8,944 nt of DNA from assembly GCA_913020095.1 (NCBI GenBank), contig CAJWAH010000053.1, positions 1-8,944 on the forward strand, given 5' to 3'. The notes below the pieces were generated by a model that saw only the letters and a list, made by a program, of their open reading frames with translations, did not search any database and was not told where the DNA came from. Shown one piece after another: positions 1-6,234 of this stretch (its first letter is position 1; each line of letters begins with the position of its first letter). A program made the translations under genes and the position numbers. This DNA comes from an uncultured Synechococcus sp. (GTDB lineage Bacteria > Cyanobacteriota > Cyanobacteriia > PCC-6307 > Cyanobiaceae).

Positions 1-88
1 GAGGGGCGTCTCCACGGATAACCATCAAGTAAGCGCTGACGGTTGCAGAAGACAGCCAGCAGACAAGATCTCCACTGAGTTAGCAGAA

Positions 89-487
89 CTAACCCAGCAC
101 CGCGATGCAATCGATTTCCACCTTGGCTCCTTTGGGCAAGGCCGCCACCTGCACGCAAGCCCGGGCCGGCTCGACGCCATGACCGAAGGTTTCGGCATAG
201 ATGGCATTGACCTTGGCGAAGTCGCCGAGATCAACCAAGAACACCGTGGTGCGCACCACCTGCTGGGGGCTGCATCCGGCAGCGGTGAGCACCGCTTTGA
301 GGTTGCTCAACACCTGGCGGGTTTCCGCTTCCACATCGCCTCCGCCCACCATGGTTCCGCTGGCGGGATCCAAGGGGATCTGGCCTGAGCAAAACAGCAT
401 GCCGCCGGCTTTAACCGCCTGGTTGTAAGGCCCCACCGGGGCTGGAGCGGCCTGCGTTTCAACAGCTTCGAGGGGAGCAGCGCTCAT
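89..487 (-). CDS. ridA: RidA family 2-iminobutanoate/2-iminopropanoate deaminase
   Basis: A 132-residue protein of the RidA/YjgF/UK114 family. Known members hydrolyse reactive enamine/imine intermediates such as 2-aminoacrylate, released by PLP enzymes like threonine dehydratase, to 2-keto acids and ammonia, as a cytosolic trimer with active sites between subunits. Visible family features are the N-terminal APVGPYNQAV stretch (Tyr21), FCSGQIPLDP at 32-41, and the C-terminal block PARACVQVAALPKGAKVEID. That block carries Arg109, which in active members binds the substrate carboxylate, plus Cys111 and Glu124, so this copy looks catalytically intact. Length is typical. I chose the ATG at 487 because it leaves a normal-length N terminus; an in-frame GTG at 523 would add 12 residues of non-family sequence. 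It lies 44 bases downstream of gloB on the same strand and is probably co-transcribed with it. No clear Shine-Dalgarno sequence, as is common in cyanobacteria. Family assignment is very secure; the exact physiological substrate is inferred. Confidence 0.93.
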   Translation of the reverse strand: MSAAPLEAVETQAAPAPVGPYNQAVKAGGMLFCSGQIPLDPASGTMVGGGDVEAETRQVLSNLKAVLTAAGCSPQQVVRTTVFLVDLGDFAKVNAIYAETFGHGVEPARACVQVAALPKGAKVEIDCIAVLG

Positions 488-531
488 CGGGATGAACCAT
501 CTGGGCCCATCATCCCTGGCCACTCCATCGC

Positions 532-1302
532 TCAGAACAGATCTTTGCGGCGCCGGATTTCAGCCAACACCAAGGCCGGTTCCTTGCAACCACTCACCTG
601 CTGCAGGGAGGCTTCGCGGCAGCGCAGAAAGGGATTGGTGGCGCGCTCAAGGGCCACTGACGATGGAACCGTGGCTTCTCCAGCTGCTCGCATGGCTTGC
701 ACCTGCTGAAACCGTGCTTGCAGCTCTGGATTGCCTGGCTCCTGGGTGATCGCAAAGCGCAAATTGGCTTCGGTGTACTCATGGGCGCACCAGATCCGGG
801 TGGCTTCCGGCAAGCCGCTCAATTGATCGAGGGAGCGCAGCATCTGCTCGGCGGTGCCTTCAAACAGCCGGCCACACCCACCAGCAAAGAGGGTGTCGCC
901 GCAGAACAGCTCAGGGCCTTCGCCGCCATTGGCCGGGAAGAAAAAGGCGATGTGATCACGGGTGTGGCCGGGGACCTCCAACACCTGCAGCGGGCGGTTG
1001 AACAGCAGCCGTTGATCTCCCCCGCGCAGCCCATCGGTTTGAAAGGGGATGCGCGCACGGTCGGAGGCCGCGGCCCACACCTGAGCACCGGGCCAGCGGC
1101 TGAGCAGCTCTGGGGTGCCGCCAATGTGATCGCTGTGGTGATGGGTTTGCAGCACCACGCTGAGCTGAAGCTGTTGGGCCTCCAAGGCCGCAATCACCGG
1201 TTTGGCCACCGCTGGATCAACAACGGCTGCGGCGGCTGCGGCGCGATCCACCAGCACAAACACATAGTTGTCCCGCAGCACGGGTAGCCGCTGGATCTCC
1301 AC
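532..1302 (-). CDS. gloB: Hydroxyacylglutathione hydrolase (glyoxalase II)
   Basis: A 256-residue metallo-beta-lactamase-fold enzyme that hydrolyses S-D-lactoylglutathione to D-lactate and glutathione, the second step of methylglyoxal detoxification in the cytosol. The dinuclear metal site is complete: THHHSDH gives His54, His56, Asp58 and His59, PGHTRDH gives His113, FCGDTLF gives Asp136, and WCAHEYT gives His174. The C-terminal glyoxalase II domain ends with ATNPFLR and IRRRKDLF, typical of this family rather than of generic metallo-beta-lactamases. I placed the start at the GTG at 1302, immediately before the conserved IQRLPVLRDNYVFVL opening. The reading frame stays open to 1527, but that extension would run through hisG on the other strand and its residues are unlike the family. 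A second in-frame GTG at 1320 would add 6 residues. An alanine run (21-26) sits just after the first strand. Divergent from hisG, upstream of ridA. Function secure; start moderately so. Confidence 0.93.
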   Translation of the reverse strand: MEIQRLPVLRDNYVFVLVDRAAAAAAVVDPAVAKPVIAALEAQQLQLSVVLQTHHHSDHIGGTPELLSRWPGAQVWAAASDRARIPFQTDGLRGGDQRLLFNRPLQVLEVPGHTRDHIAFFFPANGGEGPELFCGDTLFAGGCGRLFEGTAEQMLRSLDQLSGLPEATRIWCAHEYTEANLRFAITQEPGNPELQARFQQVQAMRAAGEATVPSSVALERATNPFLRCREASLQQVSGCKEPALVLAEIRRRKDLF

Positions 1303-1316
1303 GCAAACAAGGCTTC

Positions 1317-1330
1317 TCACACCAGTGTGA
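1317..1330. promoter_or_regulatory. Inverted repeat TCACAC-CA-GTGTGA, candidate operator
   Basis: A perfect 6-base inverted repeat with a 2-base centre lies in the divergent gloB/hisG gap. It is flanked on both sides by AAGGCT, so imperfect complementarity extends further out. It has the symmetry expected of a homodimeric regulator site. It is not an NtcA site (GTA-N8-TAC), and it is the wrong order of half-sites for a CRP-type TGTGA-N6-TCACA site. No regulator can be named from sequence. It also overlaps the alternative GTG start of gloB at 1320. Confidence 0.35.
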
Positions 1331-1346
1331 AGGCTGCTCGTTAAAG

Positions 1347-1358
1347 TCCAGCGCTGGA
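1347..1358. promoter_or_regulatory. 12-base perfect palindrome just upstream of hisG
   Basis: TCCAGCGCTGGA is self-complementary over 12 bases and ends 11 bases before the hisG start codon. As DNA it could be an operator. As RNA its very short loop makes a hairpin in one transcript unlikely. It overlaps the candidate ribosome-binding GGAG of hisG. GC-rich palindromes of this length can arise by chance in such DNA, so functional meaning is uncertain. Confidence 0.3.
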
Positions 1359-1369
1359 GCGGAAACAGC

Positions 1370-2011
1370 ATGCTCACCGTCGCTCTGCCCAAAGGCGCCC
1401 TGCTGAAGGATTCGGTGGCCCGCTTTGCTGCAGCCGGCCTCGACTTCAGTGCCATCACCGCGGCCGATAACCGCCAGTTGATGCTGCCCAGCGCCTGCGG
1501 CCGCGCCCGGGCCCTACTGGTGCGCAATGGCGATGTGCCTGTGTACGTGGCCTATGGCCAAGCCCAGTTGGGGGTGGTGGGCTACGACGTGCTCAAGGAG
1601 CAACAACGCACGGTGGCCCAACTGCTCGACCTGGGCTTTGGCGGCTGCCGCATGGCCGTTGCCGTCAAAGAAAGCAGCCCCTACCGCCGCGCTAGCGACC
1701 TGCCGGCCCACTGCCGTGTGGCCAGCAAATTCACCAACTCAGCCCAGGAATTCTTCAACCAACTGGACCTGCCGGTGGAGCTGATTCACCTCACAGGCTC
1801 AGTGGAGTTGGGTCCGATCACGGGCATCTCCGAAGCGATCGTTGATTTGGTCGCCACCGGCCGCACCCTGCGGGACAACGGCCTCATTGCCATTGAAGAT
1901 CTCTTCCACAGCACCGCGCGCTTGATTGGCAATCCCTTGGCCCTCCGCCTCGACACCGGCGAGCTCAACGAGCTGGTGCAGGCCATGGAGGGCCAAGGCG
2001 TTACCCCATGA
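1370..2011 (+). CDS. hisG: ATP phosphoribosyltransferase, short (HisZ-dependent) form
   Basis: A 213-residue HisG that condenses ATP with PRPP to form phosphoribosyl-ATP, the committed step of histidine biosynthesis in the cytosol. The N terminus [11 protein letters not shown] and the PRPP-binding signature [22 protein letters not shown] (residues 146-167, with DLVATGRT at 159-166) are diagnostic. At this length it lacks the C-terminal histidine-binding ACT-like domain of long HisG. Short HisG enzymes are known to need HisZ, a HisRS paralogue, for activity and feedback inhibition; HisZ is not in this window. Starts at ATG 1370, right after the divergent region shared with gloB. Its TGA stop overlaps the ATG of the following exporter gene (ATGA at 2008-2011), implying translational coupling. 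The pairing with an exporter rather than other his genes fits the scattered his genes usual in cyanobacteria. Function secure. Confidence 0.96.
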   Translation: MLTVALPKGALLKDSVARFAAAGLDFSAITAADNRQLMLPSACGRARALLVRNGDVPVYVAYGQAQLGVVGYDVLKEQQRTVAQLLDLGFGGCRMAVAVKESSPYRRASDLPAHCRVASKFTNSAQEFFNQLDLPVELIHLTGSVELGPITGISEAIVDLVATGRTLRDNGLIAIEDLFHSTARLIGNPLALRLDTGELNELVQAMEGQGVTP

Positions 2012-3771
2012 GTGATCTCAAACGCCTGCGGCGTTTGCTGCCTTACCTGAGGCGCGATCGCCGCCGGCTCCTCACCGCCCTGCTGCTGCTGTTACCCCTC
2101 TCGGGCGCGCTTGCCGTGCAGCCGTTGCTGGTGGGCCAGGTGATCGCCGTGCTGCGCGGCGAAAACGCCTGGGGCTGGCTGCAGGCCATGGAGCAAAGCG
2201 CAGCCTTGCAAAGCCTGATTGGCCTCTTGCTGGCGGCCGTGCTGTTCCGTTTGGCCCTGCAGGGCAGCCAAAGCTTTTTGGTGCAAAGCATCGGCCAACG
2301 GCTCACAGCCCGCTTGCGGGTGGACCTGTTTCGCCACTCCCTGGATCTCTCGCTGCGCTTTCACGACCGCACCCCAGTCGGCAAGTTGCTCACCAGGCTG
2401 ACCAGCGATGTTGATGCGTTGGCGGAAGTCTTTGGCAGTGGCGCGATCGGCGTACTTGGCGATGTGGTGACCCTGCTGGTGATCGCCACCTTGATGCTGA
2501 CGGTGGAGTGGCGGTTGGCCTTGATGTTGCTGCTGTTGCAGCCGCCGCTGACCTGGTTGGTGATCACCCTGCAGCAGCGCTATCGCAAAGCCAATTACCG
2601 CGTGCGCGAAGAGCTCAGCCAACTCAACGCCGACCTGCAGGAGAACCTGCAGGGGTTGGAGGTGGTGCAGATGTTTCGCCGCGAACGCCTCAATAGCGAG
2701 CGCTTCGGCAGCACCAATGCGCTGTACCGCAAGGCCGTTAACGGCACGATCTTTTTCGATAGCTCCATCTCAGCGTTGCTGGAGTGGGTGTCGTTGGCAG
2801 CCGTGGCGCTGGTGCTTGCCGTGGGCGGCAGCTTGGTGTCAGCCGAAGCCATGGGCCTGGGGGTGCTCACCACTTTCATCCTGTATGCCCAGCGGCTGTT
2901 TGATCCCCTCAGGCAGCTGGCGGAGCGCTTCACGCAGTTCCAAGCCGGACTCACCGCAGTGGAACGCATTGGTGAACTGTTTGATGAACACCAGGAGATC
3001 GTGGACCGCGGCCGCTCCAGCAGCTTGCAAACGCAGGGGGAGGTGATTTTTGAGGATGTGTGCTTTGCCTACCGGCCCGATGAGCCGATTCTGCAGAACC
3101 TGAATCTGCATATTCGAGCCGGCGAACATGTGGCCCTGGTGGGGCCCACCGGCTCAGGCAAGAGCACGGTGATCCGGCTGTTGTGCCGGCTCTATGAACC
3201 GCAGCAGGGACGCATCCTTCTCGATGGAGTGGATATCCGCGATCTACCGATCACCACCCTGCGCAAACGCTTGGGGGTCGTGCTGCAAGACACGTTCCTA
3301 TTCAGCGGCAGCGTGGCCGACAACCTGATGCTGGACACCCAGCGCCCCAGGGCCGAACTGGAGCAGATCTGCGCTGACCTCGGCCTCAATCCGTTGCTGC
3401 AACGGCTGCCGCAAGGACTCGACACCCCATTGCGCGAACGCGGCGGCAACCTCAGCTCGGGCGAACGACAACTGCTGGCCGTGGCCCGTGTGGCCCTGCG
3501 CGATCCATCGGTGTTGGTGATGGATGAGGCCACCGCCTTTATGGACCCCAGCACCGAAGCCACCTTGCAACGGGATCTGGCGCGGGTGCTGCAACGGCGC
3601 ACCGCGATCGTGATCGCCCACAGGCTGGCCACGGTGGAAGCCAGTGATCGCATTTTGGTGCTCAAGCGCGGCCGACTCGTGGAGGAGGGAACCCACCAGG
3701 AACTGCGCCGCCAAGGGGGCCTCTACGCCCAGCTGGCGGAGCTTCAAGAGCGGGGACTGGCCAGCCTCTGA
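2008..3771 (+). CDS. ABC exporter half-transporter (MsbA/MdlB type)
   Basis: A 587-residue fusion of a type IV ABC exporter membrane domain to an ATPase domain, presumed to act as a dimer in the plasma membrane. The N-terminal half has hydrophobic segments near residues 21-48, 66-86, 144-167, 170-189, 258-279 and 284-298. The nucleotide-binding domain is complete: A-loop Tyr355, Walker [10 protein letters not shown] (379-387), Q-loop Gln427, signature LSSGE (482-486), Walker B VLVMDE (502-507) with catalytic Glu507, and switch His538. The D-loop reads AFMD (510-513) instead of the common SALD. Family members export lipids, lipid-linked sugars, drugs or peptides; the substrate here cannot be read from sequence. 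No peptidase or peptide-specific N-terminal domain is present. Translation starts inside the hisG stop codon. The last 28 bases overlap the convergent hydrolase gene. Exporter type is secure, substrate unknown. Confidence 0.92.
   Translation: MSDLKRLRRLLPYLRRDRRRLLTALLLLLPLSGALAVQPLLVGQVIAVLRGENAWGWLQAMEQSAALQSLIGLLLAAVLFRLALQGSQSFLVQSIGQRLTARLRVDLFRHSLDLSLRFHDRTPVGKLLTRLTSDVDALAEVFGSGAIGVLGDVVTLLVIATLMLTVEWRLALMLLLLQPPLTWLVITLQQRYRKANYRVREELSQLNADLQENLQGLEVVQMFRRERLNSERFGSTNALYRKAVNGTIFFDSSISALLEWVSLAAVALVLAVGGSLVSAEAMGLGVLTTFILYAQRLFDPLRQLAERFTQFQAGLTAVERIGELFDEHQEIVDRGRSSSLQTQGEVIFEDVCFAYRPDEPILQNLNLHIRAGEHVALVGPTGSGKSTVIRLLCRLYEPQQGRILLDGVDIRDLPITTLRKRLGVVLQDTFLFSGSVADNLMLDTQRPRAELEQICADLGLNPLLQRLPQGLDTPLRERGGNLSSGERQLLAVARVALRDPSVLVMDEATAFMDPSTEATLQRDLARVLQRRTAIVIAHRLATVEASDRILVLKRGRLVEEGTHQELRRQGGLYAQLAELQERGLASL
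2054..2061. repeat. HIP1 octamer GCGATCGC
   Basis: Perfect copy of the highly iterated palindrome typical of many cyanobacterial genomes, within the start of the ABC exporter gene. Its biological role is unsettled; a DNA methylation target is known for related sites. Confidence 0.8.
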
Positions 3772-4439
3772 AGCCAGGGAATCAGCACCTCAGCCAAGGC
3801 AACCGGTTGATCACGCATGGGCAAATGGCCCGCGCCTGGAATCACCTCGATCTGATGATCCGGGGCATAGCCAGCCAAGTGCCGCACATAGAGCGGCTGC
3901 ATGACCTGATCGTTGTCGCCACCAACCCAGAGGCTTGGCATGGCCAGTTGCGACACCAACTTGGGCAAGCCCGCCACCGCACGGCGCTGGGTGCTGTTGA
4001 GCAGTAGGCCGCGGGCAGCGCGGCGATCGCCTTGGAACCACGACAGGGCGCAGCCCACCTGGCGCAACCGCGTAAACGGCCGGCGCTGGTAAACCCCGCC
4101 GCCACAGCCCAGCAACACGATCCCTTGGAGTTGATCCCCCAGCAAGGCAGCGGCATGGAGCACAACGCTGCCGCCGAGCGAATGGCCGAGCAGCACCAGC
4201 GGGCCACCAGCAGCGCGCGCCTTCGCTTCTTGCGCCAACCAGCGGCCATAGGCCGGCAGGGTTGGGCTGAGACATGGGGGGCGTTGAGCAGAGCCAAAGC
4301 CCGGCAGATCAGGCGCCCAGCAGGACCACTGCGGCTCAAGCTGCTGCTGCAAGGGCTGCCAAATGCGCCCACGCAACAGCCATCCATGGGCCATCACCAG
4401 TTGGGCGTGCGGTTCTCGTAAGTTGGTGCTCTCACTCAT
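3744..4439 (-). CDS. Alpha/beta hydrolase family protein
   Basis: A 231-residue single-domain alpha/beta hydrolase with an intact triad. The nucleophile elbow GHSLGG places Ser87, VGGDNDQVM supplies the probable acid Asp177 (Asp175 is the alternative), and PGAGHLPM gives His205. The early AHGWLLRG (17-24) is the oxyanion-hole strand/turn, and PDLPGFGS (43-50) is the usual loop after strand 4. No signal peptide or membrane segment is visible, so it is probably cytosolic. The substrate is unknown: this fold includes esterases, lipases, BioH-like carboxylesterases and C-C hydrolases. BioH is worth considering, because cyanobacteria vary in which pimeloyl-ACP esterase they use, but nothing here is diagnostic. 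The 3' end overlaps the convergent ABC exporter by 28 bases. Starts at ATG 4439, so close to the divergent acetyltransferase that its promoter must lie inside that gene. Fold secure, function open. Confidence 0.88.
   Translation of the reverse strand: MSESTNLREPHAQLVMAHGWLLRGRIWQPLQQQLEPQWSCWAPDLPGFGSAQRPPCLSPTLPAYGRWLAQEAKARAAGGPLVLLGHSLGGSVVLHAAALLGDQLQGIVLLGCGGGVYQRRPFTRLRQVGCALSWFQGDRRAARGLLLNSTQRRAVAGLPKLVSQLAMPSLWVGGDNDQVMQPLYVRHLAGYAPDHQIEVIPGAGHLPMRDQPVALAEVLIPWLQRLASPRS
4023..4030. repeat. HIP1 octamer GCGATCGC
   Basis: Perfect HIP1 copy inside the alpha/beta hydrolase gene. Confidence 0.8.
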
Positions 4440-4466
4440 CCGGTGCTGGCCGGCAGCCCAGGTCCC

Positions 4467-4985
4467 ATGGCCTCCTCACTGGCAGCCAATCCAGCCTGGC
4501 AGGCGGAGCCGCTGCTCGATCAGCTCTACGGCAAAGATTGGCGCGAACTGGCCACCTGCAATCCCAATTTGCGGCTGGTCACCAGCTTTGAGCGCGAAGT
4601 CGACCTGGTGGAACTCGAGCAGCTCTGTGATGCCGTGGGCTGGAGCCGCCGTCCCCTGAGGCGGGTACGCAAAGCCCTCAACAACTCGCTGCTGGTGGTT
4701 GGCCTCTGGCGCCACGACCCTCGGGTGCCCAAGTTGATCGGCTTTGCTCGCTGCACCGGTGATGGCGTGCTCGACGCCACGATTTGGGATCTAGCGATTC
4801 ACCCCCTCTACCAAGGCGCTGGTTTGGGCAAAGGCCTGATGCAGGTGCTGCTGGAGCGCTTGCGGGCGATGGAGGTGGAAAAGGTCACCCTGTTTGCCGA
4901 TGCCAACGTGGTGAGCTTCTACAAAGCCCAGGGCTGGGACCTGGAGCCCCGCGGTGAGCGCTGCGTGTTCTGGTACGCCCGCTAA
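4467..4985 (+). CDS. GNAT acetyltransferase, chloroplast SNAT/NSI-like
   Basis: A 172-residue GNAT-fold protein, expected to transfer acetyl from acetyl-CoA to an amine or lysine. The acetyl-CoA loop is visible in HPLYQGAGLGKGLM (Gln-x-x-Gly-x-Gly), preceded by the strand ATIWDLAI and followed by VTLFADANVVSFYKAQGW and the ending FWYAR. From memory, this matches the layout of plant plastid GNATs (serotonin N-acetyltransferase SNAT1, also called NSI/GNAT2), which are of cyanobacterial ancestry and end in a similar FWYP. The plant enzymes acetylate serotonin or plastid protein lysines and N termini; the substrate here is unproven. I prefer ATG 4467, which has AGG about 5 bases upstream, over the in-frame GTG at 4443, which would add 8 residues and leave only 3 bases to the divergent hydrolase start. 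Its TAA stop directly abuts the stop of the convergent glycosyltransferase. Family secure, subfamily likely. Confidence 0.88.
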   Translation: MASSLAANPAWQAEPLLDQLYGKDWRELATCNPNLRLVTSFEREVDLVELEQLCDAVGWSRRPLRRVRKALNNSLLVVGLWRHDPRVPKLIGFARCTGDGVLDATIWDLAIHPLYQGAGLGKGLMQVLLERLRAMEVEKVTLFADANVVSFYKAQGWDLEPRGERCVFWYAR

Positions 4986-5672
4986 TCAATAAAGGCCTGC
5001 CAACTGGTCGATCGGAACCCCCTTCCGCCAAGCCCGGCGCAATTGCGCATTGCGCCAGCTGCTGCGCCACACCCCCAGCCGTTGCCAGCGGCGCGCGCTG
5101 ACCTGCACAGCGGCAGGGGCCTGCACAACATCGCCATGGCGATGCAAGCGCTGCACCAACTCCAGGTCTTCCATCAGGGGAATCGGTTGGTAGCCGCCCG
5201 ATCGCTGGTAGACATCAGCTGCCAACGCCAACCCTTGATCGCCATAGGGCAAGCCACGGCAACGGCAGCGCCAATCCACCAGCTGCTCCAAGAGGCGCAG
5301 CTTCCAACCGCGTCCATTCACCCTGAGTCGAAAGGCGGCAGCAGCCACGGCTGGATCACGCAACACCCGTGCCAAAACCAACGGCCATTGGCTCGGCAAC
5401 CGGGCATCGGCATGCAAAAACAACAGCCAAGGCCGCGTGGCCTGGGCGGCACCAAGACGCAATTGCACGCCCCGACTCGCCTCTGAGCGCAGCCAATGGG
5501 CGCCCATCGAGCGGGCGATCTGACCGCTGCCATCGCGGCTGCCGCCATCCACCACCCACACCTCTTCTTGACCCTGCAATTGCGCCAACAGTGATGGCAG
5601 CTGCTGGGCCTCCTGCAGCACCGGGATCACCACACTCCACTGGGAGCGATCGCCGGGATCAGGCCGCACCAT
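4986..5672 (-). CDS. Family 2 glycosyltransferase, TIGR04283 type (rSAM/selenodomain-associated transferase 2)
   Basis: A 228-residue GT-A fold glycosyltransferase. Numbered from the ATG at 5672, visible features are SVVIPVLQEA near the N terminus, VVDGGSRDGS (40-49) for nucleotide-sugar binding, LHADARLP (86-93) holding the metal-binding Asp region, PYGDQG (142-147), and GGYQPIPLMEDLEL with the MEDLEL acidic motif at 167-172. The combination LHAD...P-GDQ...LMED is characteristic of TIGR04283, named for its frequent proximity to radical SAM proteins of the ArsS/selenodomain group. No membrane segment, so probably cytosolic or peripheral. Donor and acceptor are unknown. The start overlaps the end of the preceding transferase gene by 14 bases; an alternative ATG at 5690 would add 6 residues. 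Third gene of an htrA-led overlapping set. Its stop abuts the stop of the convergent acetyltransferase with no gap. Family well supported, biological role unknown. Confidence 0.88.
   Translation of the reverse strand: MVRPDPGDRSQWSVVIPVLQEAQQLPSLLAQLQGQEEVWVVDGGSRDGSGQIARSMGAHWLRSEASRGVQLRLGAAQATRPWLLFLHADARLPSQWPLVLARVLRDPAVAAAAFRLRVNGRGWKLRLLEQLVDWRCRCRGLPYGDQGLALAADVYQRSGGYQPIPLMEDLELVQRLHRHGDVVQAPAAVQVSARRWQRLGVWRSSWRNAQLRRAWRKGVPIDQLAGLY
5646..5653. repeat. HIP1 octamer GCGATCGC
   Basis: Perfect HIP1 copy near the 5' end of the family 2 glycosyltransferase gene, just beyond the stop of the DUF2064 gene. Confidence 0.8.
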
Positions 5673-6234
5673 GCCAAGGCGCCATGTCATCGATCCGATC
5701 GAGATCGCTCTGGTAGCGAAGCAACTGGGGGCTCCATTGCAGCGCAGCTGCCTGCTGCAGGGTTTGCTGCAACACCTCACTGCCGCCCCAGCCAATGCCA
5801 CTGAACAACCGGCCGCGCTGCTGACGTTGCCCTGCCGCTGTTAAGCCCACCAACCAATACCCACCATCACAGGCCGGTCCCAAGACCAATGGCGCGTGGT
5901 GCAAAGCGCTGAACGCTTGCTGGATGTGTTGCACGCTCAAGCCGGGCAGATCCGAACCCACCAGCACCGCCGCCGTGGCGCCGGCACGCACCGCCCGTCC
6001 CAGCTGACGCTGCATGCGCAGCCCCAAACCACCAGATCCCTGGTGATGCCCTAGGCAAAGGCTCACCACAGCGCCGGCTTGAGCCTGTTGCCATTGCCGG
6101 GCAACGGCCACGGTGTGAGCCAGCAAACGCTGCTGAACGCGCGCTGCTGATTGATCGCCAATGGATGCGGCCAAACGGCGTTTGCAGCGGCCCGGACTGG
6201 GCTGACGCGCCAAAACAATCAGCGCAAGGCTCAA
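5659..6234 (-). CDS. DUF2064 / TIGR04282-type nucleotidyl- or glycosyltransferase-like protein
   Basis: A 191-residue protein of the DUF2064 family (rSAM/selenodomain-associated transferase 1), a GT-A-like fold related to sugar nucleotidyltransferases. Features in order: ARQPSPGRCKRRLA (9-22), matching the family's PxPGxxKTRL substrate-phosphate loop; VGSDLPGL (92-99), with the metal-binding Asp; LGPACDGGYWLVGL (118-131), the most diagnostic block; and SDLDRIDD near the C terminus. No biochemical activity is firmly established for the family as far as I know. The start is an unusual TTG at 6234 that overlaps the htrA stop in the string TTGA; no other start codon occurs before the conserved N-terminal strand. 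Its end overlaps the family 2 glycosyltransferase. TIGR04282 and TIGR04283 genes are commonly neighbours, so this pair is expected to act in one pathway. Family secure, reaction unknown. Confidence 0.87.
   Translation of the reverse strand: MSLALIVLARQPSPGRCKRRLAASIGDQSAARVQQRLLAHTVAVARQWQQAQAGAVVSLCLGHHQGSGGLGLRMQRQLGRAVRAGATAAVLVGSDLPGLSVQHIQQAFSALHHAPLVLGPACDGGYWLVGLTAAGQRQQRGRLFSGIGWGGSEVLQQTLQQAAALQWSPQLLRYQSDLDRIDDMAPWHGAA

Larger units (their letters stand above)
1303..1369. promoter_or_regulatory. Divergent gloB/hisG regulatory region
   Basis: This 67-base gap is the only non-coding space from which both gloB (leftward) and hisG (rightward) can be transcribed. It contains two short palindromes, listed separately, and an AT-richer TTAAAGT at 1341-1347 that could serve as part of a -10 element for hisG. 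A GGAG at 1356-1359 followed by GGA at 1361-1363 is a weak ribosome-binding candidate for hisG. I see no convincing -35/-10 pair on either strand. The assignment as a promoter region rests mainly on gene orientation. Confidence 0.5.

Noticed and set aside
1..88. Possible minus-strand gene starting at the ATG at 25-23, or a plus-strand gene ending at TAA 19-21
   Set aside because: Only eight codons or fewer are visible for either; no ribosome-binding site, motif or terminator hairpin supports a call.
697..1287. 196-residue open frame on the plus strand opposite gloB
   Set aside because: Shadow of a GC-rich gene; no motifs, while the minus-strand frame has the full metal-binding set.
1303..1527. 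Extension of gloB upstream to 1527
   Set aside because: It lies antisense within hisG and precedes the conserved glyoxalase II N terminus; the added residues resemble no part of the family.
1902..1910. DnaA-box-like TCTTCCACA (also at 8194-8202)
   Set aside because: One mismatch from the cyanobacterial box, single copies inside coding sequence explained by Phe-His codons, and not clustered.
2092..2622. 176-residue open frame antisense to the ABC exporter
   Set aside because: Gln/His-rich composition typical of an antisense shadow of Leu-rich coding sequence, with no domain.
3757..3777. Possible terminator hairpin (CTGGC / GCCAG) at the exporter stop
   Set aside because: Five-base stem with a large loop and no T run on either strand.
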